Below, one piece after another: positions 1 to 6,840 of a stretch of 34,321 nt of DNA (the stretch's first letter is position 1; each line of letters starts with the position of its first letter). A program made the position numbers and the translations under genes. The stretch spans positions 1 to 34,321 of IMG/VR virus record IMGVR_UViG_3300017917_000193; one strand, written 5' to 3'. Below the pieces are notes generated by a model. That model made no database searches. It worked only from the letters and a program-made list of their open reading frames with translations, and was not told the origin of the DNA. Source of the stretch: a virus.

Positions 1-94
1 CACCAGAAGTAATATTGGATAGCGATGTAGCCGCAAGGTCAAGAGATAACTTCAAAGATTCGCTTATAAACTGTATTCCAGTATTACTCCTAAT
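1..94 (+). other. Putative intervening segment of a permuted tmRNA gene
   Basis: The window opens with CACCA, which would fit the end of a tmRNA acceptor strand (discriminator A plus CCA). The bases from 6 to 94 would then be the spacer removed from the precursor before the coding piece starts at GGGGATG. No open reading frame or promoter is evident. The reading depends on sequence beyond the left edge, where a T-arm and a strand pairing with GGGGATG (CATCCCC or a wobble variant) should lie. Confidence 0.4.
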
Positions 95-278
95 GGGGAT
101 GAAATGGTTTCGACAGGGCAAAGAGTAACAGAGTGGACAGCACGGTAATGTGAAAACCGTAGGGTTGGGGGAACTCGGCCGAAGAAGCAAAAAACTTAAA
201 TGCAAACGATTCCGTTTTCGCATTGGCTGCTTGATAAAAGCATCCTAGGGTAAGACATACCTCGTAACAGAAACTCAG
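95..278 (+). ncRNA. ssrA: tmRNA, coding piece (phage-encoded, apparently permuted/two-piece)
   Basis: tmRNA with SmpB rescues stalled ribosomes and adds a degradation tag. The 5' acceptor strand GGGGATG (95-101) is followed by the hallmark D-loop region TGGTTTCGACAGGG. A pseudoknot-like stem pairs ACGGT (142-146) with ACCGT (156-160). The resume codon GCA at 187 opens a tag reading AKNLNANDSVFALAA, followed by tandem stops TGA TAA (232-237). The final ALAA is the classic ClpXP-type degron. Only about 40 bases separate the stops from a strong terminator, and they hold no T-arm, no CCA and no strand able to complete the acceptor stem. A one-piece tmRNA therefore does not fit; the 3' half probably lies upstream as in permuted genes. 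The exact 3' end is unknown. A degraded tmRNA is the alternative. Confidence 0.85.
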
Positions 279-301
279 AAAGGCACTTCGGTGCCTTTTT
301 T
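279..301 (+). terminator. Intrinsic terminator after tmRNA
   Basis: The stem AAAGGCAC / GTGCCTTT closes a TTCG tetraloop (287-290) and runs into a T-tract. It ends the tmRNA transcript and separates it from the oxygenase gene. Confidence 0.9.
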
Positions 302-326
302 CTTGGGTTGACAAAACAAAGTAAAT

Positions 327-1172
327 ATGTATATGTCACATGATTATAAAAACGTAGGGTATGTAACAAGGTGGCCTCATTTTGAGTACGAGCCTGTACC
401 CATATGTGGTGTGGGAACAAACAAGAGTCCTATCGTGTCCATGGACAAATACATTGACACAACAAAAAACCTAGAATTGCATCTTGAATGTTGCAAGGGC
501 CTTGCGATGGTAGATAGCTACAAAACCTCTATGTTCCCGGGTACAGTGCATAAATCAGAAGCAGAGAAGGGGAAGGTAAACTTTTCTGAAATGTTGTACG
601 ACATGAAGAAGTACGATCCTACTGGTATACACAGAGATAAAATTATAGAGTTAGAACGAACTGCCAAAGACCCCAGAAAAGCAATTTACAAATACATGTA
701 TTACGCTATGGGTGCAAACATTCCGTGGTTCTTCTCATACTATTTGCGAGTACAAGATTTTAGTAGTAAGACAAACGAACCAGAGGTTCTTTGGACAGAG
801 GAAGCAAAGCAACACTTCCCTAAATTAATTGAGTACATTGAAACATTACCGTTCAAGAACATTGGTAGGGTATTGTTCTTTACAACTTATCCCAATGCAG
901 GAGTCACTGCACACAGAGATTATTACAATGCACCTCACAAGGACCACAACATAAATCTGTTCTTCTCGGCAGGATGGCGACCTAGTTTTATCTGGGATGA
1001 TGTGAATGACAAGAAGGTATACTTGGATGAAGGATCTACTAGTTACTTCTTCAACAATCGTGATTATCATGGTGTAGACCCAGAGCCAAACTTTAGATAC
1101 ACCTTGAGAGTAGATGGGACTTTCGAAGATTGGTTGCAAGAGGAACTAGGTCTAGAAAACGGGTTCGTTTGA
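327..1172 (+). CDS. Putative Fe(II)/2-oxoglutarate-dependent oxygenase
   Basis: A 281-residue protein whose C-terminal half looks like a double-stranded beta-helix dioxygenase. An HxD pair (H196, D198) sits in a TAHRDYY context, a distal H248 in DYHGV, and an arginine follows at R257 (or R261) in the position that binds 2-oxoglutarate. The order HxD...H...R is the family signature. The substrate cannot be told; relatives in T4-like marine phages are mostly uncharacterised. The start is uncertain: ATG at 327 and at 333 both lack a Shine-Dalgarno sequence. A TTGACA at 308-313 has no good -10 at proper spacing, while AGTAAATA at 320-327 faintly resembles a late promoter. The first 150 residues match nothing I recognise. 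Confidence 0.6.
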   Translation: MYMSHDYKNVGYVTRWPHFEYEPVPICGVGTNKSPIVSMDKYIDTTKNLELHLECCKGLAMVDSYKTSMFPGTVHKSEAEKGKVNFSEMLYDMKKYDPTGIHRDKIIELERTAKDPRKAIYKYMYYAMGANIPWFFSYYLRVQDFSSKTNEPEVLWTEEAKQHFPKLIEYIETLPFKNIGRVLFFTTYPNAGVTAHRDYYNAPHKDHNINLFFSAGWRPSFIWDDVNDKKVYLDEGSTSYFFNNRDYHGVDPEPNFRYTLRVDGTFEDWLQEELGLENGFV

Positions 1173-1301
1173 CCATATAACTAGACACATTGAGTAAAGA
1201 AACTGTATACTTTGCGTCATGAACTATTTTATTGAGGTGCTTTTATCTCAATAAATATTATTCTAGCCTGTTAAACAGGTTTATTTTTTAAAGGAAAATT
1301 T
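1173..1301 (+). promoter_or_regulatory. Leader of the outer-membrane protein gene: promoter, two hairpins, possible leader peptide
   Basis: A sigma70-like promoter is plausible: TAGACA (1182-1187), 18-bp spacer, TATACT (1206-1211). Just downstream, ATG at 1219 opens an 11-codon frame (MNYFIEVLLSQ, stop at 1252-1254) that overlaps a hairpin with a 9-bp stem, TTTATTGAG / CTCAATAAA. A near-late promoter AATAAATA lies at 1250-1257, and a small hairpin CCTGT-TAA-ACAGG follows around 1267-1280. AAAGGA then serves as ribosome binding site for ATG 1302. The arrangement allows both early and late expression. Confidence 0.5.
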
Positions 1302-1853
1302 ATGAAAAAAATCTTAGCAATCTTGGCTCTTACCACTTTCGGTTCTGCGTTCGCCGCAGATTTCGTTTCTGTTGACGTTGACAACGTTCGCGGTCTAAAG
1401 GGAGCAAGTGGCAGCACTGCACAATACGTCCGTGCTGGTAAAGGATTCGGTGATTATCAACTAGGTCTACAATCTCGTACTGCTACAGTCGATGGTGGTG
1501 GAATGTTGAATAGCTTGGAAGCTACTGTTGCAAACAACAAAGTTTCTGTTGCAGGTGTTACTCCATTCGTTGGTGTTGGTCATGATCGTGGCTTCAACGG
1601 TGCAACAGGTGGTGTATACACATATGGTCTAGTTGGCGCAACTACCGGTGTTAAAGTAGGTCCAGGTTTTGCATTGTTGGGCGTTAAAACCCGCGTAGGT
1701 TCTGATGAAGCTACTCGCACTAAGCAAACTGTTGCATTCGCTACTTACAGTATCCCAGTTGCAAATAAAGTTTCCCTAAACTTGAATGCAAGCAAGTCTT
1801 ATCAGACTATCAAGGAAGATGCACTAGGTCTAGGCCTAACCTTCAGTTTCTAA
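1302..1853 (+). CDS. Secreted outer-membrane beta-barrel (porin-like) protein
   Basis: A 183-residue protein with a textbook Sec signal peptide: KK, a hydrophobic core, then AFA before the likely cut after residue 18. The mature part alternates polar and apolar residues in strands rich in Gly, Ser, Thr and Val. It ends GLGLTFSF, with the C-terminal phenylalanine that marks Bam-inserted outer-membrane barrels. The length fits a barrel of roughly 8 strands. It probably goes to the host outer membrane during infection, where surface change or superinfection exclusion is a reasonable guess, but no function is proven. Its own leader lies upstream and a strong terminator downstream, so it is a single-gene unit. 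A periplasmic adhesin-like product is less likely. Confidence 0.75.
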   Translation: MKKILAILALTTFGSAFAADFVSVDVDNVRGLKGASGSTAQYVRAGKGFGDYQLGLQSRTATVDGGGMLNSLEATVANNKVSVAGVTPFVGVGHDRGFNGATGGVYTYGLVGATTGVKVGPGFALLGVKTRVGSDEATRTKQTVAFATYSIPVANKVSLNLNASKSYQTIKEDALGLGLTFSF

Positions 1854-1868
1854 TTGAAACACTCACTC

Positions 1869-1892
1869 AAAAGGCTCTTCGGAGCCTTTTTT
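1869..1892 (+). terminator. Intrinsic terminator after outer-membrane protein gene
   Basis: The stem AAGGCTC / GAGCCTT (1871-1877 with 1882-1888) closes a TTCG loop and is followed by TTTT. It isolates the outer-membrane protein gene from the early island. Confidence 0.9.
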
Positions 1893-1898
1893 GTTGGC

Positions 1899-1927
1899 TT
1901 GACAATAAATGGACTCTAGTATAGAAT
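1899..1927 (+). promoter_or_regulatory. Early-type promoter (TTGACAATAAAT family)
   Basis: TTGACA 1899-1904, 17-bp spacer, TAGAAT 1922-1927. Six bases later comes the ATG of the next gene (1934), so transcription should begin at the start codon itself. Confidence 0.85.
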
Positions 1928-1933
1928 AGGCAC

Positions 1934-2188
1934 ATGGAAATCAAAACTGCATTAGAAGCCAGAGAAGTTTGCGATCAGTTGCGTAGCGAACTGTCCAAGC
2001 TAAGATACAATCCAGACCTTATCAAGATGTTAAAGAACATCGAGAAGATGGTCACTGAGGTTTCCAAACTTGAAGTCACTTGTCGCAGAATGGTAAGCCA
2101 AGTCATACTTGAAAAGCCACTTAGCGAATTGAACCAATCAATCGTTCATCTGAAAAAACTAATACTAGTTGCTAAACTAATGGAATGA
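1934..2188 (+). CDS. Small helical protein of unknown function
   Basis: An 84-residue, charged, leucine-rich product that looks almost wholly alpha-helical with coiled-coil-like heptads and a single cysteine pair region near residues 14 and 50. I recognise no family. It is the first gene of the early island. Its ATG falls at the predicted transcription start of the promoter at 1899-1927, and no Shine-Dalgarno sequence precedes it, so translation may be leaderless. The next gene starts one base after its stop. Confidence 0.6.
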   Translation: MEIKTALEAREVCDQLRSELSKLRYNPDLIKMLKNIEKMVTEVSKLEVTCRRMVSQVILEKPLSELNQSIVHLKKLILVAKLME

Positions 2189-2189
2189 T

Positions 2190-2402
2190 ATGTACAACTT
2201 AATTTTCATTGCTACTCAAACTGTGCTTGGTTCGTTTGTTTCATTGCCTTCATGTGAAAACGCAATGAAACAACATGCAATTTTTTCCATCACGGGCCCT
2301 TCTGTCAAAGCAACTCCTGAGATTGAACGTGCCGCGGAATCTATCGTGAAGTACTCCAACAAGTATCAATGCCTCAAGGTTGACAATAAACCCAAAATGT
2401 AA
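2190..2402 (+). CDS. Small protein with hydrophobic N-terminus, unknown
   Basis: A 70-residue product. Residues 2-20 are mildly hydrophobic (YNLIFIATQTVLGSFVSL) and could be a weak signal or membrane segment, followed by a polar domain with two cysteines (near residues 22 and 61) that could pair if exported. No family is recognised. It begins one base after the preceding stop, so it is probably translationally coupled. Its last codons contain the -35 box of the next promoter, and its TAA stop directly abuts the -10 element. Confidence 0.5.
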   Translation: MYNLIFIATQTVLGSFVSLPSCENAMKQHAIFSITGPSVKATPEIERAAESIVKYSNKYQCLKVDNKPKM

Positions 2403-2408
2403 TATACT
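2380..2408 (+). promoter_or_regulatory. Early-type promoter inside the end of the preceding gene
   Basis: TTGACA 2380-2385, 17-bp spacer beginning ATAAAC, TATACT 2403-2408. The next ATG (2415) begins exactly six bases downstream, again at the predicted +1. Confidence 0.85.
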
Positions 2409-2414
2409 TACAGC

Positions 2415-2822
2415 ATGGAATACAAAATCGAAGCTGGGAAGCGTAACAAAAAGTTCATCGAGGCAATCCTTCCCTCGATGCTACAGCAACTCAACCTGGA
2501 ACGTAGTAAAAGAGTATTACTTATTCGTGTAGCCGACGAATGTGGTGAGAACTACGGTGCAACAATGGACCTGGGCAAGAACCTCGGTATCGTTGTTGTA
2601 GTCAAGCCTCGTAGGAGTCTCATAGAGTTGGGGTCTACCCTTGCTCATGAAATGGTACATGTCAAGCAATTGGCTAAAGGTCAATTGAAAACTCGCAAGA
2701 CAGGTTCGTATGTTTGGGCTGGCAAACGCTACAGCAAAAAAACTGAATACTTGAGTATGCCCTGGGAAATTGAAGCATTTAGTAAGCAGGAACTAATCCT
2801 TCGTCGGGCCCTCGAGGTTTGA
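2415..2822 (+). CDS. SprT-like zinc metalloprotease
   Basis: A 135-residue protein with a gluzincin-type active site: HEMVH at residues 78-82 in a LAHEMVHVKQ helix. The third zinc ligand is probably a glutamate in PWEIEAF (residues 116-122). Small HExxH proteins of this type are common in tailed phages and are often annotated as SprT-like or putative metallopeptidase; the target is unknown. It is shorter than SprT/Spartan, with only the catalytic core and a basic linker (residues 88-110). No Shine-Dalgarno sequence precedes ATG 2415, which lies at the predicted +1 of its promoter. The stop TGA is embedded in the -35 box of the following promoter. Confidence 0.7.
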   Translation: MEYKIEAGKRNKKFIEAILPSMLQQLNLERSKRVLLIRVADECGENYGATMDLGKNLGIVVVVKPRRSLIELGSTLAHEMVHVKQLAKGQLKTRKTGSYVWAGKRYSKKTEYLSMPWEIEAFSKQELILRRALEV

Positions 2823-2856
2823 CAATAAATGGGTTTGGGCATATAATACATGTATT
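2819..2856 (+). promoter_or_regulatory. Early-type promoter with AATACNNGTATT dyad
   Basis: TTGACA 2819-2824 (containing the upstream TGA stop), 17-bp spacer with TTTGGG, TATAAT 2842-2847. A perfect 12-bp palindrome, AATACATGTATT (2845-2856), overlaps the -10 and the predicted start site, which suggests an operator. Confidence 0.85.
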
Positions 2857-2877
2857 GATTGATTAAAGGAGCACTGA

Positions 2878-3165
2878 ATGTCTAACAAGGAATGGATGGT
2901 TGCAGTTTACAAGCGTGATCGCCGTTGTAAAGCAGGTGAGCGTTTCGTTGCTAAGTACCCGTTCTCGGGTATGGATCGTGCAGGTGTCGAACGTGAACTG
3001 CGTGAACTGACCATGCAACTGTATCCGAAGAAAGATGGCTGGCGCTTTGACGTTCAGGAGCGTTACATGACTGTCAAGAACTACATGACCGGTGAGGACG
3101 TTCAAATCGAGGCTGACACTCCTTGGTGTTGCAACCCTGCAAGCGAATCCTACTGGAGCATGTAA
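2878..3165 (+). CDS. Unknown early protein
   Basis: A 95-residue product with a good ribosome binding site (AAAGGAG, 8 bases before ATG 2878). It is basic in the N-terminal half and acidic near the C-terminus, with a CC pair close to the end (TPWCCNP). I recognise no family. It is driven by the dyad-bearing promoter immediately upstream and shares its last base with the next gene's start codon, so the pair is probably translationally coupled. Codon use leans to CTG and CGT, unlike the late genes. Confidence 0.6.
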   Translation: MSNKEWMVAVYKRDRRCKAGERFVAKYPFSGMDRAGVERELRELTMQLYPKKDGWRFDVQERYMTVKNYMTGEDVQIEADTPWCCNPASESYWSM

Positions 3166-3341
3166 TGCGTAAGTACAAAGTAACACTGTTGTTTTCAAAT
3201 CTGGACAATTTCTTGGGCACTGACTCACAGGCTAAACTTTTCTATGACATTGAAACAGACAGCTATTCTCATGCCGTACTGTTGGCCCAACGTCTGTCTG
3301 ACCGTCTGGACGCCGATCTGTACGACATTGACGAGGCTTGA
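3165..3341 (+). CDS. Unknown small early protein
   Basis: A 58-residue product starting MRKYKVTLLFSN. The start is chosen at the TAATG overlap with the preceding gene rather than the longer in-frame extension. The content is acidic and looks like a small alpha/beta fold. The TGA stop lies within the -35 box of the following promoter. No family recognised. Confidence 0.55.
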   Translation: MRKYKVTLLFSNLDNFLGTDSQAKLFYDIETDSYSHAVLLAQRLSDRLDADLYDIDEA

Positions 3342-3375
3342 CAATAAATCCAAACTCTGATACAATACTTGTATT
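3338..3375 (+). promoter_or_regulatory. Early-type promoter with dyad
   Basis: TTGACA 3338-3343, 17-bp spacer, TACAAT 3361-3366, palindrome AATACTTGTATT at 3364-3375. The upstream TGA stop is inside the -35 box. Confidence 0.85.
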
Positions 3376-3399
3376 GACACTGAAACACAGGAGAACGAA

Positions 3400-3705
3400 A
3401 TGGCACTGACACCCCTGACTGAACGACAAAAGGCACTGATTGTTTCCAATGTCGTCAAGGCATGTAAGAACATCAATTCCCTAAACAACACCGGCTACAA
3501 GTTTATCAACTTGTGCAGTGGCTTCATCGCCCACTACGACCTGTATGGCTTCCAAAGCTTTTACAGCGACAACAGCCTCAAGCACGACATTGTGTCCTTT
3601 GCAGGTCAAAATCAATGGTCTAACTTTCGCCCAGGCGAAAACGGTTACGACTATGCAATGGCACAAAAGGATGTGTACAATCGCATTCTCGCCCAAATTC
3701 TGTGA
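3400..3705 (+). CDS. Unknown early protein
   Basis: A 101-residue soluble protein preceded by CAGGAG at good spacing. It is rich in aromatic residues and asparagine (LYGFQSFYSDNS, NQWSNFRPGENGYDYAM). No motif is recognised. It forms a single-gene unit between two early-type promoters and directly precedes the MoxR-like ATPase gene. Confidence 0.6.
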   Translation: MALTPLTERQKALIVSNVVKACKNINSLNNTGYKFINLCSGFIAHYDLYGFQSFYSDNSLKHDIVSFAGQNQWSNFRPGENGYDYAMAQKDVYNRILAQIL

Positions 3706-3711
3706 AAGTGT

Positions 3712-3740
3712 TTGACAATAAATCAAACATCGCATACAAT
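3712..3740 (+). promoter_or_regulatory. Early-type promoter, no dyad
   Basis: TTGACA 3712-3717, 17-bp spacer, TACAAT 3735-3740. The sequence after the -10 (ACAGATTC) lacks the GTATT half of the dyad seen elsewhere. It drives the ATPase gene. Confidence 0.85.
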
Positions 3741-3781
3741 ACAGATTCTTAATTTTCTTTCTTTCAACAACTGGAGTAAAC

Positions 3782-4882
3782 ATGTCTAAAGTTTCTGACA
3801 ATCTGACCATCACTAGCGTTCAAGCCCGTAAAGCCGTGCTGAAGGCATTTCAAGCAAAGCGTCCCGTGTTTCTGTGGGGCCCTCCTGGCATCGGTAAGTC
3901 TGAGGTCGTTCAAGAGATTTCCGATGAACTCGGCGGTTTCGTGATTGACTTGCGTATGGCTCAGATGGAACCCACTGACATTCGTGGTATCCCATACTTC
4001 AACAAGGATCTCGGTAAGATGGATTGGGCCGCGCCCGTCGATCTGCCTGACGAGGAATTTGCTAGTCAATATCCCGTTGTTGTTCTGTTCCTCGATGAAA
4101 TGAACAGTGCCCCGCCCGCTGTGCAGGCTGCAGGTTATCAACTGATTCTGAACCGTCGTGTCGGTAAGTACAAGTTGCCTGATAACGTTGTTATCGTTGC
4201 GGCAGGTAACCGTGACAGTGACAAGGGTGTGACTTATCGCATGCCGATGCCCCTCGCTAACCGATTCTTGCACTTGGAGATGCGCCCTGACTTTACTGCA
4301 TGGCAGAACTGGGCTGTTGACAAAGGCATTCACAAGGACGTGGTTGGTTACTTGTCTTTCGCAAAGCAAGACCTGTACGAATTCGATAGCAAGTCCGCTA
4401 GCCGTGCATTCGCTACCCCTCGCTCTTGGGTGTTTGTGTCTGATCTGCTGAAGGATGAGGACGTTGATACCGATACTCTGTTCAACTTGGTTGCAGGTGC
4501 TGTTGGTGAAGGTCTTGCTGTTAAGTTCATGGCACACCGTAAGGTTGCAGGTCGTATGCCCGACCCGGCAGATATTCTGTCTGGTAAGGTCAAGGATCTG
4601 TCTGTCAAGGAAATCTCTGCGATGTACTCGCTGACTGTTTCTATGTGCTACGAACTGCGTGACTCTCTTGAAAACAAGAAGGTCAACAACAAAGAGTTCC
4701 ATGACATGGCTAAGAACTTCTTCGAATACATCATGAAGAATTTCGAGACTGAACTGGTCGTGATGGGTGCTAAAATTGCGCTCAAGACTTACAAACTGCC
4801 GATCGAGCCTAGCTTGCTTGGTGCATCGTTTGATGAATTCCACAAGAAGTACGGTAAGTACATCGTGGAAGCTGGCAACTGA
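3782..4882 (+). CDS. MoxR-like AAA+ ATPase
   Basis: A 366-residue AAA+ protein. Walker A is GPPGIGKS (residues 33-40), Walker B VLFLDEMN (101-108), sensor 1 asparagine N143 in AAGNRDSD, and an arginine-finger candidate R161 in LANRFLH. The architecture matches MoxR/CbbQ-type ATPases, which remodel target complexes together with a VWA-domain partner. Such a partner is encoded 550 bases downstream (5430). The ribosome binding site is CTGGAG. A GNRA-loop hairpin and a terminator follow, so the VWA gene is expressed separately. A chaperone role on host or phage complexes is inferred; the target is unknown. Confidence 0.85.
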   Translation: MSKVSDNLTITSVQARKAVLKAFQAKRPVFLWGPPGIGKSEVVQEISDELGGFVIDLRMAQMEPTDIRGIPYFNKDLGKMDWAAPVDLPDEEFASQYPVVVLFLDEMNSAPPAVQAAGYQLILNRRVGKYKLPDNVVIVAAGNRDSDKGVTYRMPMPLANRFLHLEMRPDFTAWQNWAVDKGIHKDVVGYLSFAKQDLYEFDSKSASRAFATPRSWVFVSDLLKDEDVDTDTLFNLVAGAVGEGLAVKFMAHRKVAGRMPDPADILSGKVKDLSVKEISAMYSLTVSMCYELRDSLENKKVNNKEFHDMAKNFFEYIMKNFETELVVMGAKIALKTYKLPIEPSLLGASFDEFHKKYGKYIVEAGN

Positions 4883-4907
4883 TCCTAAGAGACAGTTGTT
4901 TACTCCC

Positions 4908-4958
4908 GGGGCAGAAATGCCCTGTTTAATGGGTGGGAGTGATATCCCACCCCTTTTT
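4908..4958 (+). terminator. GNRA hairpin plus intrinsic terminator
   Basis: A small hairpin GGGCA-GAAA-TGCCC (4909-4922) precedes a strong stem GGGTGGGA / TCCCACCC (4931-4938 with 4945-4952) followed by TTTTT. It ends the ATPase transcript. No promoter is obvious before the next gene, so some read-through is likely. Confidence 0.8.
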
Positions 4959-4971
4959 ATAAGGTAATGTT

Positions 4972-5124
4972 ATGAGTGGCAAAAAGTATTTTTACGCATT
5001 GGGGCAACGTGCCCGTGCACAAGGTCTGACAAAGGACCAAGGCGTTGCAAAGTTTCGATTGGATTGTGCATTACCGTTTGCCCTCATTGCATTTGATGCA
5101 GGATATCGAGGTCTGTCGCTATGA
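4972..5124 (+). CDS. Small unknown protein
   Basis: A 50-residue frame, MSGKKYFYALGQRARAQGL onward, with a weak ribosome binding site (AAGG) ten bases before the ATG. It ends in an ATGA overlap with the next gene, which supports it as real and coupled. It is slightly basic and has no recognised motif. Confidence 0.55.
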   Translation: MSGKKYFYALGQRARAQGLTKDQGVAKFRLDCALPFALIAFDAGYRGLSL

Positions 5125-5372
5125 GTGATGACAACAAAACCCCCAAGATAATTTTCGCTCCCGGTTGCTTTGACAGTTTTGAAGGCACACAAGAGGAACT
5201 GGATGAACTTGTAGCAGAGATTCAGCGACTGGCTGACTCTGGCGAACTATTCGACCGTTCGCAACCCGTGGACCTCGATTCCCTCACTGATGAACAATTA
5301 GAAATCTTGGAACAAACCATGGAGTTCATCGAATCTGATGACGAGGTTCCTCCCAAGCGCCTGCTCAACTGA
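5121..5372 (+). CDS. Small acidic protein, unknown
   Basis: An 83-residue, strongly acidic protein (many Glu and Asp, e.g. DEQLEILEQTMEFIESDDE) coupled by ATGA to the preceding gene. A helical C-terminal half is likely. Acidic small proteins of this kind sometimes mimic DNA or bind basic partners, but nothing here shows that. No family recognised. Confidence 0.55.
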   Translation: MSDDNKTPKIIFAPGCFDSFEGTQEELDELVAEIQRLADSGELFDRSQPVDLDSLTDEQLEILEQTMEFIESDDEVPPKRLLN

Positions 5373-5374
5373 GG

Positions 5375-5412
5375 TTGACAATAAATCCAGTATTTGCTAT
5401 AATACTAGTATT
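5375..5412 (+). promoter_or_regulatory. Early-type promoter with dyad
   Basis: TTGACA 5375-5380, 17-bp spacer, TATAAT 5398-5403, palindrome AATACTAGTATT at 5401-5412. It drives the metallopeptidase/VWA gene. Confidence 0.85.
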
Positions 5413-5429
5413 GCATAGAAAGGTATCGT

Positions 5430-6716
5430 ATGAGTCAAGTTATTGACAAGCGCAAAACTAAAAAACACAATGACAAGTTTGATAAACTTGTCGGTGAGAC
5501 TGACCCCAAAATCGACCATCAGGCACGTGAACGTCTGGTGACTGCACGTATCGGTTTGCTGTTGCGTCATTCATTCTTCGGCAATCTTGCAACCCGAATG
5601 CAATTGACCAACGCCGACGAATGGTGCTCTACTGCGGCAACCGACGGTCTCAAGTTCTATTACAACTCCCGATTCATTATGATGTTGCGCCCTAAAGAGG
5701 TTGAGTTCCTCGTGGCGCATGAGGTGCTTCACGTTGTTTACGATCACATGGGTCGCCGAGGTACCCGTGATCCGCAACTGTTTAACATTGCAAACGACTA
5801 CGCCGTTAACGCTGACTTGAAGCGACACAAGGTTGGCGAGTTCATCAAGACTGTGCCCTGTCTTTATGAGGCAAAGTATGATGGTAAATCGTCTGAGGAA
5901 ATCTATGATGACCTCATGAAGAATGTCCAGAAGATCAACATTGATGACCTTATCAATCAAATGATTGACGATCACCTTGATGGTGACGGTGACGGTGAAG
6001 ATAGCGATGGTGACGGTGATGGTGACAAAGAAGGCAAAGGCAAGCGTCCTCGCATGTCAGGTGAAGAACGTGAACGTGCCCGTCAAGAAATCAAGCAGGC
6101 TATTCTGAATGCCGCACAATCTGCCGAAGCAGGTTCACTGCCCAAAGGTGTTGAACGTCTGATTCGCAACGTTACTGATCCTGTCATGCCCTGGCGTGAA
6201 CTGATTCAGACTAACTTGACCAGTGCAATTCGTACTGACTTTTCTTGGATGCGTCCTTCTCGGCGTGGTTGGCACATGGATGCTATCATGCCCGGTATGA
6301 CTCCCGGTGAAGAAATCGATGTGGTTGTTGCTATCGACATGTCTGGTTCTATCTCTAACAAGCAAGCACAAGCATTCTTGGGTGAGATCGGTGGCATGAT
6401 GGAAGCATTCGATGGCTACAAGGTTCATGTGTTCTGCTTTGACACTGAAATCTATAACCCCGCTGACTTCACTAGCGAGAACCTCGATTCAATCGATGGC
6501 TACGAACCAGCAGGTGGCGGTGGCACTGACTTTGACGCTATCTTTACTTACTTGAAAGAAGTTGGTAATGTGCCCAAGCGTCTGATTGTTTTCACTGACG
6601 GTTATCCTTGTGGTTCTTGGGGAGATCCTGACTACTGCGATACGACTTGGATCATTCACGGTGACCCCGATCCGCATCCCCCATTCGGTACGTTCGCACT
6701 CTACGATGACAAATGA
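5430..6716 (+). CDS. Metallopeptidase-like plus von Willebrand A domain protein
   Basis: A 428-residue two-domain protein of the DUF2201/VWA-like metallopeptidase type. The N-terminal half has HEVLH at residues 97-101 followed by YDH, a zinc-site motif. A Gly/Asp-rich linker (about 184-200) leads to a charged helix. The C-terminal VWA domain carries an intact MIDAS: DMSGS at 303-307, a GGGTD loop and a FTDGYP strand. Proteins of this type pair with MoxR-like ATPases, and one lies just upstream (3782). The two probably act as a chaperone or remodelling module; the target is unknown. Its ribosome binding site is AAAGG. Confidence 0.8.
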   Translation: MSQVIDKRKTKKHNDKFDKLVGETDPKIDHQARERLVTARIGLLLRHSFFGNLATRMQLTNADEWCSTAATDGLKFYYNSRFIMMLRPKEVEFLVAHEVLHVVYDHMGRRGTRDPQLFNIANDYAVNADLKRHKVGEFIKTVPCLYEAKYDGKSSEEIYDDLMKNVQKINIDDLINQMIDDHLDGDGDGEDSDGDGDGDKEGKGKRPRMSGEERERARQEIKQAILNAAQSAEAGSLPKGVERLIRNVTDPVMPWRELIQTNLTSAIRTDFSWMRPSRRGWHMDAIMPGMTPGEEIDVVVAIDMSGSISNKQAQAFLGEIGGMMEAFDGYKVHVFCFDTEIYNPADFTSENLDSIDGYEPAGGGGTDFDAIFTYLKEVGNVPKRLIVFTDGYPCGSWGDPDYCDTTWIIHGDPDPHPPFGTFALYDDK

Positions 6717-6717
6717 T

Positions 6718-6840
6718 ATGACAACAATCATTCATATACTTGGTTATGCGGTTTTAATCGCAAGTGTCCTGGGAATCTTGTATGTCTTTTACAGGATTCT
6801 GTCAGGGTTTTTCAAGGCATTCATGACTAATGACGACTGA
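6718..6840 (+). CDS. Single-pass membrane peptide
   Basis: A 40-residue product whose centre (about residues 5-33) is one hydrophobic span, followed by FMTNDD. The start is chosen just after the upstream stop (TGA T ATG). It overlaps the next gene by eleven bases. No ribosome binding site is visible, so translation probably depends on coupling. A small inner-membrane effector is possible; the function is unknown. Confidence 0.5.
   Translation: MTTIIHILGYAVLIASVLGILYVFYRILSGFFKAFMTNDD

Noticed and set aside
95-278. A one-piece standard tmRNA
   Set aside because: There is no T-arm, no CCA and no strand complementary to GGGGATG between the tag and the terminator; CATCCT at 241-246 pairs only in part and lies too near the tag.
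308-336. Full early-type promoter for the oxygenase gene
   Set aside because: TTGACA is present but the rest of the family sequence and a proper -10 at 17 bp are missing, and the start would fall downstream of the assigned ATG.
3764-4843. Long minus-strand open frame opposite the MoxR-like gene
   Set aside because: It lies wholly antisense to a gene with intact AAA+ motifs, has no plausible ribosome binding site or promoter, and its translation has no domain pattern. It is a shadow of codon use.
5984-6030. Tandem DNA repeat in the VWA gene
   Set aside because: The GGTGAC-type repeats encode the Asp/Gly linker of the protein; there is no sign of a mobile or regulatory element.
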